Positions 35,878 through 48,601 of a DNA stretch of 64,000 nucleotides are shown piece by piece; position 1 is the stretch's first letter; each line of letters begins with the position of its first letter. Source of the stretch: Chionis minor (taxonomy: Eukaryota; Chordata; Aves; Charadriiformes; Chionididae); assembly GCA_013398295.1 (NCBI GenBank), contig VZSF01007808.1:62001-126000 (forward strand), in the 5' to 3' direction. The notes under the pieces are model-generated. The model did not search any database and had not been told where the DNA came from. It saw only the letters and a program-made list of their open reading frames with translations. The position numbers and the translations under genes were made by a program.

Positions 35878-36528
35878 TGTTATGGTTTGAGAAACCCACA
35901 ACAATTTATTGTCATTTAGACAATTATTCTCTTACCTGATGACCCCTCCCGACCCTGGAAGGGAAATTGGACAAAACCAAGCAAACCTGGGGGTTGAAAT
36001 ATAAAGTGATTCAATGGAATAAGACTAGGTAATTAACATCAATAACACTAAAGAACCAATATTGATCCTGATACCAATATAAAATACACAAGGATTATAG
36101 TCAGCCCATTCTGTCTGTAGGAAGCCATGTACTCCCAGCAGTGGACAGAAAATGTGGGACACCGGAAGCGTTACGGCTTCGGGAGGAAGGGAATGGTTCA
36201 GGGCTCCAACACTGGGGCAAGAAGTTCTCCGGATCGCAGCCATCAAGGCAAAGAGAGAGAGAACTCCTCAGCAAATTTCTAATTTCTGTGGAATGTGCTG
36301 TCCATGGTTTGGAATAACCCTGTTGGCAGCTGGGGTCAAGTGCCCGGGTCTCGCTCCTCCTCGTCCCTGCACCTGGCCAGCTCGAAAACGCCGAGACCTT
36401 GAAACCCGCACGCCATGGCTGGCTGTAAAGTCAACATTGTCACAAATTCAGACACTGGAGTCTGCTAAAAGTGCAGTTTTCCCAAGCACTAGAAGAGAAA
36501 TTAGTCCTGTGTCGCTCAAACCAGGAGA
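35878..36528 (-). mobile_element. Full-length solo LTR of an endogenous retrovirus
   Basis: A 651-bp block with ends TGTTATGGTTTGAG and CTCAAACCAGGAGA (last CA mutated to GA), flanked by GCCAC (35873-35877) and GCCAT (36529-36533), a 5-bp target duplication with one change. On the minus strand it begins with a U3 homologous to 12470-12930, then a TATA-like ATATAAA (plus strand 36078-36084), then AATAAA (plus 35905-35910) 27 bp from its 3' end. That order fixes the minus orientation. No internal coding region remains. Confidence 0.8.
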
Positions 36529-38411
36529 GCCATCTATGACTCTGTAAAATGCACAGTAAATCAATAGGTAGTCCACAGTGCTGGAATTATTTAGCCAGCA
36601 TCAACAGAGACAACGAAGCTACGTTTTTCTAACAACCGGGGATCTTACCCTCAGCTTTCATGGAGAAATGTAAATTTGAAAAGTTCCGGTGGTCACGTCT
36701 AATAACCTGCTCCATCTCCATTACACCATGCCCAGTTGGCTTTATATGACGTTGTGAGGAAGGACCTAAGGAGTCAACAATGCTGGTTTAAGAAAGTCCA
36801 ACATGATGAAACTTCTGCTTTCACCCCCCTTGTGCATATCCTTGTCTTCAGGGACTTAAGGCATGTGTTAGGGCGGCAACGCAGGCGATGTATCAGGGAA
36901 AGGCGAAGCTGCTAATGTGAAAATTGGTCTTAAAGATAAAATTCCGTTGGAGAAACACATTTAGTAATTAACTGGAGCAGGCAGCAGTTTTCTTGGCACA
37001 AGTCTGTGTGGTTTCTGCTTGCTGCGGTCTCTGCTAAGGAAAACTTTGCTGTAATTACAGGTTAAGCCAGTATGCAATGTAAATAACACAAATAAAGCTA
37101 CCTCTTTTTTTATCGTTTTGAACTCTTTTGGGTCCTGTTATCTGGTATGCAAAGTAATCCTAAATCTGTTGACATTTTTCTTCAGGAAATGAATATAGTT
37201 AGGTAATATAAAACTACATTTTAGGGGATATTGGCTTTTTTTAACAGAGTGATATTAATACTTACTTGTGTATACATCTTTAAATGAGATTTTGTGTGGC
37301 TTTCTAAACCAGGAATAATTACAAAGAAAAATAATGGCTGACAAACAGAAATGAAGTCCCTACTAGAAATATGAAATTTAATGAACTCTATGATAGCTCC
37401 TTTAGGAATATTTCCAGAGAGAAAATCTTTTGTTCCTTACTTTAAACACTATACTTTCTAGCACTGTTCTGTGTGAACACCACCTGTATGATAAAAAGGT
37501 TTCTTCGAAGAAAAAATATTTTTAAAGTGCTGTTCTGGATCTGTTTTGTGTCGTTACATCTCCTTCAGTGATATTCTTAGGAACGAGCAGTTGCAATTAC
37601 TGGGTTACTCTACAAAATATATTCTCGCTGGAGAGCTATGGAATATGCAATAAGGCAGGCAGGGATGAAACGGTGCACCTACACAGACCTCCTGGGACAG
37701 CAGCAGGGCTCTTCCCTTGGGAACCCCTCTGTGGAGCCACGATTTGCTCAAGAAAGGGTCTGAAAATACTTTTTTTTTGTGATGACAAGTTCATGAAAAC
37801 CTGGCATGCTGGCTGGAAATGTTGTTTATTTAACTCGCGCTTCAGAAAGCGGAGATTGTAATTGTCTGATGCTTATCTTGTATTAGTGATCTTCTTTGGT
37901 AGTTGTGCACTTTTATATTTGAATGTGACAAAAATAACAAAACTATTAAATTGCCTGCGGCTCTGCCACAAGTAGGTGATACTTGTGCCTGCCCGGGTTC
38001 ACGTTTAGGTTCAGGCACTGAGTAGAAAGTATATTGAAGCAGCTCAAGGTTAGTTTGGAGGGCTTTGCTGGTTTGATCCAGCCTAGAAGAAAAAATGTTT
38101 CAATCAAACACATCAATGTTATCTATTTTTAAATAAAATTAGTCCCATTGCTCAGCAAAGACTTATGCGGATTCCTACTTTTAAGATTTTAATATGCTGG
38201 CATTTAAGTTTTTAATAAGTGCCTTCTTCATGCATTCAGTTCCTAAATCTTCATAAGACAGAAACAAAATCAGGTGCTATAATTTTTTCAAGTAGAAAAA
38301 TTGTGCATTGAGAGCAAGGGCAAACCCATATTTAATTTTGAAAAGAATCTGTATGTTTAAATTTTTCAGTTATGCAATAATGTTTTTCTTATATGTAAAC
38401 AATTGTAAAGT

Positions 38412-38455
38412 ATTTGTTTAGCAAACATTTGTTTAGCAACTGGTTTGTTTAGCAA
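38412..38455. repeat. Three spaced copies of TTTGTTTAGCAA
   Basis: Exact 12-mers start at 38413, 38428 and 38444. TTGTTTA resembles the forkhead core but lacks the usual final pyrimidine. Confidence 0.7.
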
Positions 38456-40873
38456 ATACTTGTTGAACAAACAAGTTACCGAGTGCTGTTCAATTTTTGT
38501 AACAACTAAAGAAAACATTTCATTTCAGGGACTGCAAAACATTCATAAATGGGCTGGACATCGTCACAAATTGCTTTTCAGTTGTGATCAGCCTTCCCTA
38601 ATGAATTTGGACTTCCTAAAACTTCTCAAATTGAATTTGTATGCATAATGTTTCTATGAACTTTTCAAATGCTCACAAATAATTGCACTTGGCACTGGAT
38701 CCTTTGAAACAGGATTGTATTACCTTTTGGAAAAACTTGGCTGGAACTATGCAAATTTATTGGTGAAAAAAGTTAACGGTCCTACAGAAGATTCTGTTTC
38801 TTGAGAATCTTTGCCTTTTCGTACTAAAACTTGTGACATAGGTTTTCACTTTGGGTACCTCTCTGCAGCTAGCCTTTATGAAATTAATGGTGTATTTTTG
38901 ATTCAGAAAAGTTTATGAATCACAAAAAAAGTTCTATCACCACCTTTCCAATTCTTTATTATATACTACGCTTAGGTCAGTTGTACTTTAGGGACCTACA
39001 AAAAAATAACTCATTAGCAGCCTTTTCTCTGATTTAAAGACTGGGTGACCCACTTTGTATTTACCTTGCTGATCCCAAAATTATATCCTCATGTACTGCG
39101 CCGTTTCAGATTATTCCACTCTGTTTCTCTCCTTTTTGTAACCCATTGTGTGAATAAAACTAAAAGTGGTGAAATATCAGAATGGAATGAATACGCCCTC
39201 TGTTACGGTGCCATCTTTTAGGAGAGGACAGTGTGGTGGCGGTGGGTTTGAGCAGACCGTCTTTCTTAGTGACCACCGGTTGGGCTGAGAACTGTCTGCA
39301 AGGCATATTCCTCTGATAGATGGGCTTAAAATATACTAGATTAAGTGTTAAATAAGTTGGTATTAAATCCTTGAGACATATTTGCCATAGTGGAGACTGT
39401 ATCCTCATCTCTGGGGATTAAGAAATTCAGTGGCTTAAGCTAAAGGCGTTTTGTAAATACACCCCATAAATTACACACGGGCTATTGAGGATGCTCCAGA
39501 CTGAGCTGTGGGATACGCATAGCCAGCATGTGGCTTTTCCATTGCCTGTGGATCTGGGGAATGCTCTCGGGTATGTGGCTGAGGCCGGGGCTCCGTCAGC
39601 CCAAGGGCATGTGCTGGCCTGGAGGCCATCCTACGTTCTTCTTTTTCTGATTTTTCAGTCCTCGCAGCTTTTTTTTTTTTACTGCCGAACGGTAGCAAAG
39701 GTAAAATCTTCCTTCCTTACCACGAATCCTGAGCATGCGTTTCTTCACAGGGACCACCTGGATCCTCTGCTGCCAATGGCTTGGTATGGCTTTTCCATAC
39801 TGAGTTGCACCATCAAGCACCATGCTGCCCCCAAGCACATTCAGGAATTGAGAGACAATTTTTAGTATTAAATTGGAAAGCTTGCACTAATAAAGCGGCG
39901 CATCGGTTTTTTCCCTCCCCTCTCCTTTCTAATATAGCTAAATTCAAATTAATGCTCTCAACTTACTACGCGTTGGCATAACTTACATCATGGCTAAATC
40001 TCATATTTCATTCAGTGTTGTGATCTGATATACATCGCCACATGCGTGTGCTACACATTATGAATAAAGCTTTAAAAAAGCCTCCTTTTATAGCTGTTTA
40101 TGTTATGTGATTGAGTTCTTGTAGAGGGAAAATTTGCCAGCGCTAAAGGTTATTACTGGCTGTTCTGCAACTAATATTGCCTCAAACTAAAGCAATTAGG
40201 CTTGACAAAATATGAGCTGCTTAAGAAAATGCACTTTTGAAAGTGGGGCTTGTAATGGAACTTGATTTAATACATGCTACTGACACGAAGATTTTAATTA
40301 AAAGATAGAGAGAAAAATGGCTGCACTGCTAAGATGGGGAACGAAGAGAGATTGTTCTGCAGGTGACCAGAATGGAGGTCGTTTTGTAGCAAAACGGGAT
40401 ATAAAACCCTGAGGGGATGGGATGGGTGACAGAGCATGGATATTTTCTGAATGGAACAGTAATGATTAACATAAAATCGGGGAAATTAACCTGTTTTATC
40501 ATTGTATCATAACCTCCTAGGACACCAGAAATGGGTTTTTTCAGTCTATTACCTTGATTACATATAGCAAACCCTAGAGGTTTTGGCTATGAACGGTTGC
40601 CATGCATCAAGAAGCCCTGATTTCCATGGTTTATTCCATGGTTGTCAAAAAGAAAAAGGGGGAAAAAATGCTGTGGGATTGTCCGTAAGATTCTCACTCA
40701 TCATTCTGCAAGTGAGCCTTAACTCGCACCTTTTAGCTTACACCAGCTGGATCTAAAATACAGATGTGTGAATACTTTATTCTTGTAATTTCTCTGGCCA
40801 AGCCCGAAAAATCTGGGCTAAATGGGATCGTTCTGAGTCACTGTCAAATGAAATCTATTTCGTTTTCTCAGTT

Positions 40874-40890
40874 AAAAAAAAAAAAAAAAA
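40874..40890. repeat. Poly-A run
   Basis: Seventeen A. Simple sequence. Confidence 0.8.
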
Positions 40891-43800
40891 GCAGAACAAA
40901 AGACCTGAAATAAACTAATACAGAATGTTTAGTTCAAAAAATAACACTTAATCAGATTATTTTTGAATTTTTATTTTTGATTTTAAATTAAATGAGCTTA
41001 GTCTTGAGATGTTTTGTTGAAACAAAAAATAGTATTTGAATAAGAATGATTTCTGCCCCTGCCCTCTCCCCCAAATTCAGGAGGTTTCTAATTTTATTTT
41101 TGGCACAAACTCTTGCTGGAGTTCGGAATTTCTCATTCTCTATTTTTTCTATACTGTGAACAAACCCATTTTTGTATTAGAAATAAATATTACGCTGAGT
41201 GCTTTGAGTTCTACATTCTTCATTAGATGGTAATTTAGCACTGCTGGATTAAATACAATTGCCATAGAGTTGTACTTCCCTATGTAGAAGTCTATTAATT
41301 ATTACTGATCAAAAATTTTCCGTGGAACTGGGATTTTTCTGTATCCAACTATAACTGAACATTCACATCTCAGAAAAAAACCTCACGTATCAAATATTTG
41401 TGATTAGCCCATAAACAAAAAAAATACTGACAAGTTGACTTTTTTCTATGCATTTTTGAGTCTTTATTGGAAAATGCCATGCAACTTAATGATATAAGGC
41501 TAGCCTGATGGTTAAGAAATGCTAATAAAGCTATATATGCATACAGTAATGCATACATTAATAAATACTGACCTGGGGAGGACAGCAATGGACCAAAAGC
41601 AACTAAAAATCCATGCAGTGCTGATTAAAATTTAAAAGAGTAGCAGAAGTCTTGAGAGTAATGTAGCCAAGAGAAACTGTAAAATATCAAAGTGAGTCTT
41701 GTAGAAGCTTCTCAAAATTCTTTGCTGTGAAGCATTTGGAATTCTTGTATTTCAGGGTTTTCAGTCAAATATAACTGTTTAAGAACAAAAAAAAAAAAAA
41801 GAAAAAGTCACATATATGCTGTTAAATAATACTGCTGTGAGATGTTTCTAGGAAAAACTTTATTTACAATACCTGTCACAATTGCCTATGGAGATTGCCC
41901 ATATAATGACAAAAAAAATCTACTTTACTGAAAGTATTTTAAAGTGTTTGACAGACACTTCCAAAAAGTTGGAAGACAGAAAATAATGGGAATTACTTCA
42001 CAGGAGGAAGGCCATAGAAATCTTCAAGGTTTTTTTAATTTAGAATTCTAGTGAAGCGTAAAGAGTATAATTATTTTTCTTTTGCTGCGTTTTCTGAACT
42101 GCATAATACAGCCATTCTTCTAGATCTTAAAGTTGTCATTTTCCAGTACAGTTCAGGACTGCAGTGGTAAAATATTTTCCAAAGGTCAGTTTTCCAATTA
42201 TAATCCAAAATTTGATGTTAATATTTTTTCTTATAGCCGTGTTGTAACCGCATTCTGTTAATTTCATAAAGATACCATTTAGCTGAGGTAGGTGGTATTC
42301 TGGGCATAGGAACAGTCACCTAATGTCAACAGTAAGCAGTAACTGTAACTACTGACTTCCCATCATTTGCAAAAAAATATTTTCCCAAAAGTTATAGCAT
42401 GTAGAACTAGACAGCATCCAAGTCTCTCACTGGGAAATGACAGAGATTTTCTTATTGCTTTATGTACTCTAGATTACTTTTACATCTCATTAGATTTTGC
42501 AGGCAACCTTACCTGCTCTTCAGTTAATATCTGAGATAAACTTGTTTGCCATGTACTAAAAAGTGAAGCTGGTAACAACTGTTTAGTATTTTTATCTATT
42601 TCCTTTGCATTGTCCTCAAGTAAAAAATGCCTCCAGATAGAATTGAAATAGCTAATGTAAATATTAGAATTGGGATAAAATATAGTATTTCACTTCTTTA
42701 CGTAGTGCTGTTTTTCAGGTTCGAGTATTTTCTTTACATTGTTTGCAATAAATTCATTATTTATATACTTTGGTATATTTAAATAGCAGCTTCCCCACTG
42801 AATGCTCAAAACCCCCAAGATGCAACCTCAGCTGCCAGAGAAAATTCTGTAATTGGCTTTGGGATAAGGAAAAGCTTTCTTGCTCTCCTTGGTTTATATT
42901 TGGTTTTAAAGCGCGGAGCTCTGAGAGCCTGCTCTTTCACCTTCCCCTAAAGCACAGCAGTCGAACACAGGTAGGGACATTTTTGTTCCATGATAAAGCG
43001 GGAGAGTGTAGCTGACATCTCCACCGTTTAGAAAAGGTGAGAGTTAGATTTATAATAATAAAATACGTGTCGTATTTCCCGTGCTATAAATAAACAGGCA
43101 GTTTCCAATGCAGTTGCTCCAACACATTCCAGCTGAAAGCCTCACTTTCTTGCAAGCTTTCAGGGCATTAAATTCTAGTGTCCAAATATTTGCAGAAACA
43201 AATATTTAAGAGGGAAGGAGGCAGGTGAGAGTAGCCAACCGTCTCCTAGAGAAGTGGCAAGCATCCTGCTCTGTGGGCACTCCTCCTGTCAGTCGCGTTG
43301 GTCACCAAATAAAAATCACCAAAGAGCCTTTAATTGCTTGGCTTATTATCCCAGCTTTGAGCCACCCTGATACTGGGGAGAAAGAATGAAGGATGGCGAA
43401 GGGTGGAGAAAGTCTTAGGAATTTTGTCTTTTTTGGTCACTTGCTTATGCCTATTGTAAACGTACCACAGAAGGCTGCAGGAGAAGTTACATGTGTTTGT
43501 TCTCCAGGGAAGACAAACGGCCCCTCCGTGCTCTGTGTGCGAGAGTGGAATTTTGGAGAATGAAATATTTCAAAAGAATTCAGTGCTGTCCTTTTGTCAG
43601 CATCATTTCTTTTAATAATTTCACTAAGTTCCTGAATTCCCGGAGGAGGAATTGCTTTCTGATAACTCCATCTGATAGTTCAGATGTAACAAGTGTGTGA
43701 CAAGGGAGAAAAAAAATCTTTAATCTTGTCCAGTATTTAAGTTGGGTACAGGGATTTTTAATGAAATGTATTTTTAGTAGGTACATAACTTAATATTTTT

Positions 43801-44178
43801 ACAATAATAGTTATATTTAATACATACTCTACGGCTGTTTCTTGAAAAACTCTTTAATGAAAAATGACTAGTTTCCTCTTTTCTTCTCATACCTTGCATC
43901 AATGGGGAGTAATAAAGACTCTGCATGGAAAATGTGGCAAAATAAAATCACTCCAATGACATCCCAAGCTCATTTAAATTAATGAAAAAGCTCCAAGCGA
44001 AAACACTGCAGTCAACGCTTCACCTTCTGGTTTTTTTGTTGGGTTTTTTTTTACATTTTTTGAATTCCTTTTCAAAGTTCTTCTGAAAAACCCCAGCATT
44101 ACAGCTGCCAAAAGCCTTTCCAAAATCTTCGGAAAGCACGCAGAATCTTACAAAGGAGCAGAACCTCTTCTGCATTTC

Positions 44179-44460
44179 ACCTATAAAAAGGTGGTTTATT
44201 TTCTTGCTACTTAATAGGGCAGAGGCTCACAGTGGGACGGACGAGATGCGCGAGGCTGGTACCCGGACGAGATCCATTGGCAGAGCGGGGCGAGCGCTAG
44301 TGTTTTCCCACGTCCTCCCGCCGGCACACGGCAGCGCTGCCCTGCAGCATTCCAGCCAGCTCAGCGCTGCTCTTCGGAGCAAAAACATTCAATGGAGTGG
44401 ACGTGTGCCAAATTACGCGGTGGTTTTGTAGCGCCCGGACAAATGTGTTTTCCTTCGAGA
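44179..44460 (+). promoter_or_regulatory. Candidate TATA promoter with CpG-dense islet
   Basis: CTATAAAAAGG at 44181-44191 is close to an ideal TATA box. Start of transcription would be expected near 44212. Downstream, 44237-44457 contains about 22 CpG by my count, against very few in the surrounding kilobases. A 75-codon ORF starting at 44204 has no similarity I know, so any transcript may be non-coding. The islet is shorter than standard CpG-island criteria. It could equally be an unmethylated enhancer or a recent GC-rich insertion. Confidence 0.35.
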
Positions 44461-47400
44461 CCACCAAACTCATTTTCACTTGTGACTTGAACTACGTGTG
44501 AACCCAGGCCTCCTGAAGGGGGAATATATTAACCCCCTCAGCCCCTGCTATATTTTAATGTCAATGGAATATATCGCCATCAACACACAAATGTCACACG
44601 TCTGCTGCAAGCAACAATGTACTCCAGGCAACATTTTTATGTGAACACCTATGTAAAATTGTAATAAATGCTAAGGCATTTAATAATAATAAATGAAATG
44701 TCATTTAACATTCGTTTTCCTCCGCCAATGGTTTCATTTCTCATTCTAAACCCGCAGGTAGGTGCAGTTTCTTTTTGAGTAATACTTCAAGAAATTGTTA
44801 TGCGTTGAAACATTAAATTTTTGCCCTCGATATGCACTAACAGAGCTTCTTCCTACATGGTAGCACCTTCTGCATTTTATTGGGTAAATAAATATTTGAT
44901 TCAGCAGGCCAAATTCTATTTTCCACCACACTCTGTGTTTTCATTTATCCTACAGCAAAATGAATGTAAAAAAGTCACTAGCCTGAAATAGTAATTACTG
45001 GAACCAAGCACATCTGGTACAGGAAAGGGGCGTGGAATTCTTTCATCTGTGCAGTGCATGATAAATCATGCACATAAATGCAGAAATCATAGATAAATAA
45101 ATGAGTTCTTTTAAGAAAGAAACGTGCATTTCACAGTGAAATAGCGAATAATAGGCTTAAAAGCATTTCAGAAAAATAAGTCTGAATCAACATGTGATGG
45201 TTAGAAAAATTTTGAAAGGTAGTATGACCTATTTTTTATAAGTCAGTCCTTCCTAACATTACACTGTCATGTCATAAACTACGACTGCCATTTAATTTCT
45301 GCTGGATATCCAGCTGTGGCTTCCAAAAACTGTTAAGAAGATTTTTACAAAATAAATTACCAAGTGCTTTCTGCATCATTGATTTTCAGTCTGCCGTGAC
45401 TGTTAAATGCAATCCTGGGTAAATAAAGTGGAGTAAAGGAGAGGTTTCCTAAGGACCCGATTTGACACTCCCACTCTCGTGACGCTAGAAGTTTGTCTGT
45501 GAATCACGATTGAAAAGTTGGTACCTGCACTTTAATTATAATTGCTTGTTTCATGTGACGTTATCTCAGCAGCTGTTATCAGCCAGCTCTGCTGCCTCAG
45601 ATAACGCAACTCTAGCGGTGCTCTAGAGTTAGAATTTCTGAAATGCTTGCTAGGGCAAGAATTTGTGTTTATCAGGCAGTTTATGTGATTCAGTATTTAT
45701 TACACACAGGAATTACCTTTTTATCCCCTAGCACATGTCCATTGCTTGAAACAGTGGAAGAGGAAGTAATTATTGCTGTCTTTACATGGGGAACTTAATG
45801 GCTCAAAGCTAAAATGAGGTCTACATTTTCCTTGATGTGACAAAACAATTAACCTGGAAGAAGTTCTCATTCGATGTTTGCAATTTGACAGTTTTTGTGG
45901 GGTTTTTTGCCCTTTTAGGTTATAGCCATATAACTGTGCATCCGATACCAGTGCAGGTTGTTCTGTGCCCTGGTTTCATGCCTAACCAGATTAAGGATGC
46001 ACGTGAAGATGGTAGATGGGAATGGAGAGCCCTCCTTCCCTATCAGATCAAACCTGGCAGAAAATAACAGCTTCTGACAGGAAAAACTGTCTTGCCATCC
46101 CTCCCTGCCATTGTCAAGAGCAATGATACTGAGCCAAAAAAAAGTACTGCAGTGTCGCTGAAAAACTTGTTACGCTGGTGCGTTTTAAATTCCTGGCATA
46201 GTGCACTGCAGTATCCAGCTGCAAAGCGTTTGTGGTGAAAATTTTGTGAGCGTAACTGCACAAAGAAAGCTAAATATATGGATGGAAATACGTATTTTTT
46301 TTTCCCTGTGAAGTTGTGGATTGTAAAGGTTTGCTACTAGCTCAAAAAAGACCCATTGAGGTCTGCAATATTCAGTCACTGCTGAGTGCCAGTGAGCACA
46401 GGCAGTCCAGAAATTTTCACTGAAAAATGGTTTCTCTACCCAAGTTCCTGAAGATGAAGAATAAGAGAAATTCCTGAGGGCAACTTGGTGAGTACTGACG
46501 AAGAGAAACGTTGCCAGGAAGATGTACTCAGATTTTCAAGAACAGGTTTTTTTAGGTCTAACTGGGCAACAGCAAACAATAGTACAGTAAAGACTGGTTT
46601 GTTTAATTTCTTAAGTTTGCTAATTAAAACCAGTCCCCTTCATATTCAGGCCACATCCTCAGGAAATCTCTTTAACTTTTGTCCTGACCACCTTAGCAGC
46701 CAGCAGTGCTGCTGAAAAGGCTAATTTGTGTTAGTTTGCACCTACTAGTCACTAATTAATCAGGCACATGTGGATATTGCCAGTCAGGTTGGTTTGCAGC
46801 TACTCCCGGCCAAACAGTCTCATATAGGTAGCACACATTGAATGATAATAAGCAGAATAATTAAAATAGACATGTAGGCTCTAAAGCAACGTTGCGTATG
46901 GGTGGCTGTTGAGTTGTTTGTTAACTCGGCTTTGCTTTGAGTTGTTTGTTAACTCACGCGAGGACACCTGCATGTGTATATGGGTTTATGTCTGTAAACT
47001 GGTCCCAAATAAAACCACCCTCATAAAGCTATTGATTTTTGTAGCGGTCATTTTTTGACAGATGTAACAAACTTGGCTCCGTATTTCCCACACGTGTCAG
47101 ATAATTAGATAACCTGATGATTGTCAGATAATTACAAAGTCTGATATGTAGCATTATAATAAATAATACCATAGACAATACAGAAAATAATATAGAAATA
47201 CAATAATCAATAATAAGAAACTATACATTAGATAGAGAGATCTTTTATATATTTAATTATGAGAGTTAAAACCGATAGAACCAGGGAATCTGAAAATTCG
47301 AACAGCGGGTTTTACGCTCGCACATGAGAAACATAACTAAGGGTTTAGCCACTCATCGAATAAAACCAATTCAAGAAATGGGACATTTCAGCTCATCATC

Positions 47401-48062
47401 ACCAGGATTTTCAGGGATTCTTCCCCTGTGCATTCTGTTGTAGAAAACTGCCCGCTACCCTGCGAAACTCAAGAAAAAAAAGCTGCACTTCTGAGCAGGC
47501 TCCTTGTGAAGGTGAAAGCATGCCATAGCGTTTGGATGCTATGGGAAGAAATGCCAATGCTCCCTTGAAAGACAGCAGGAAAGGAGAGACAAGGCAGCGA
47601 AAGCAGCTGAGCTTTGCTCTGTTTTGTTGGTCTAACAGAGGTTCTGTTAACGGCATTTGGACAGGGAGCGACCTCCGCTGCAGGCTGGAGGCATCTGTCA
47701 CAGCTTTGCTAACAAATAGGAATCCCTGAGCAAACACAGGTGTAAATCCCAAATAGATCTCTTTGGCTCGTTTCTTTCGTAAGGGTTATTATTCTTATAA
47801 AAGCCAGATTATGTACATTCTTTTGGCATTATTTGCTAATACAGAATTATTTCGCTATTCCAAAGCATATATATGTAGCTTGAAGTAAGGGCTGGTGGCC
47901 TTTACCTAGAAATTTTGAGGGCAGGTGTCCTTGCAACTTTCAATAGATTTAAATTTTAGTCCTTGATTGGTTGTCCCGTATTTCTTATAAGTTTTATTAA
48001 AAATAATCCTTGTAAGCATTCAGCCCAGAAAGCCCCCACCACATCCCAGCCTGCATTCCCAC
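44461..48062. other. Unique AT-rich non-coding stretch
   Basis: 44500-44720 is clean, AT-rich and resembles conserved non-coding DNA. 46911-46955 holds a duplicated 17-mer. 47096-47134 holds a duplicated 12-mer (GTCAGATAATTA). 47100-47260 is AT-rich. No exon recognised. Confidence 0.5.
46911..46955. repeat. 17-bp direct duplication
   Basis: GAGTTGTTTGTTAACTC occurs exactly at 46911-46927 and 46939-46955. Confidence 0.85.
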
Positions 48063-48601
48063 AGCGCGGGCAGCAGGGTGACGGAGGGGATTCTGCCCCA
48101 TCTGGAATACTGGGTCCAGCTCTGGGGGTCCCAACAGCAGGAGGACACGGAGCTGTTGGAGCGGGGCCAGAGGAGCCCCCAGAGATGCTGGGAGGGCTGG
48201 AGCCCCTCTGCTGGGAGGACAGGCTGGGAGAGCTGGGGGGGTTCAGCCTGAAGAAGAGAAGGCTCCGGGGAGACATTCCAGCCCCTGCCAGTATCCAAAG
48301 GGGGCTCCAGGAAAGCTGGGGAGGGACTTTTTACAAGGGCATGTAGTGACAGGATGAGGGGTGATGGCTTCAGACTGGCAGAGGGGAGATTTAGATGAGA
48401 TATTAGGGAAAAATTCCTGCCTGTGCGGGTGGTGAGCCCCTGGCTGGGGTTGCCCAGAGAAGCTGTGGCTGCCCCATCCCTGGAGGTTCAAGGCCAGGTT
48501 GGATGGAGCTTGGAACAACCTGGTCTAGTGGGAGGTGTCCCTGCCCAGGGCAAGGGGCGGTCTTGAAGGTCCCTTCCAACCTAAACCATTCTGTGATTCT
48601 C
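48063..48601 (+). mobile_element. CR1 LINE, 5'-truncated
   Basis: C-terminal reverse transcriptase region and 3' UTR. 'gggaggacaggctgggagag', 'agcctgaagaagagaaggct', 'ggggttgcccagagaagctg' and 'ggtcccttccaacctaaacc' follow CR1 order and end in ATTCTGTGATTCT. A short deletion near 48560 removes part of the block before the tail. Same subfamily as 50.2 kb and the 3' end at 30.6 kb. Confidence 0.9.

Larger units (their letters stand above)
36529..44178. other. Unique AT-rich non-coding stretch
   Basis: No exon or named transposon. It contains three copies of TTTGTTTAGCAA at 38413-38455, poly-A runs at 40874-40890 and 41787-41800, and clean blocks (about 40000-40310, 43080-43420 and 43900-44010) that could be conserved non-coding sequence. 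Confidence 0.5.

Noticed and set aside
45760..45830. Possible MIR-like piece
   Set aside because: Words such as 'ggggaacttaatggctcaaa' recall MIR, but order and length are insufficient.
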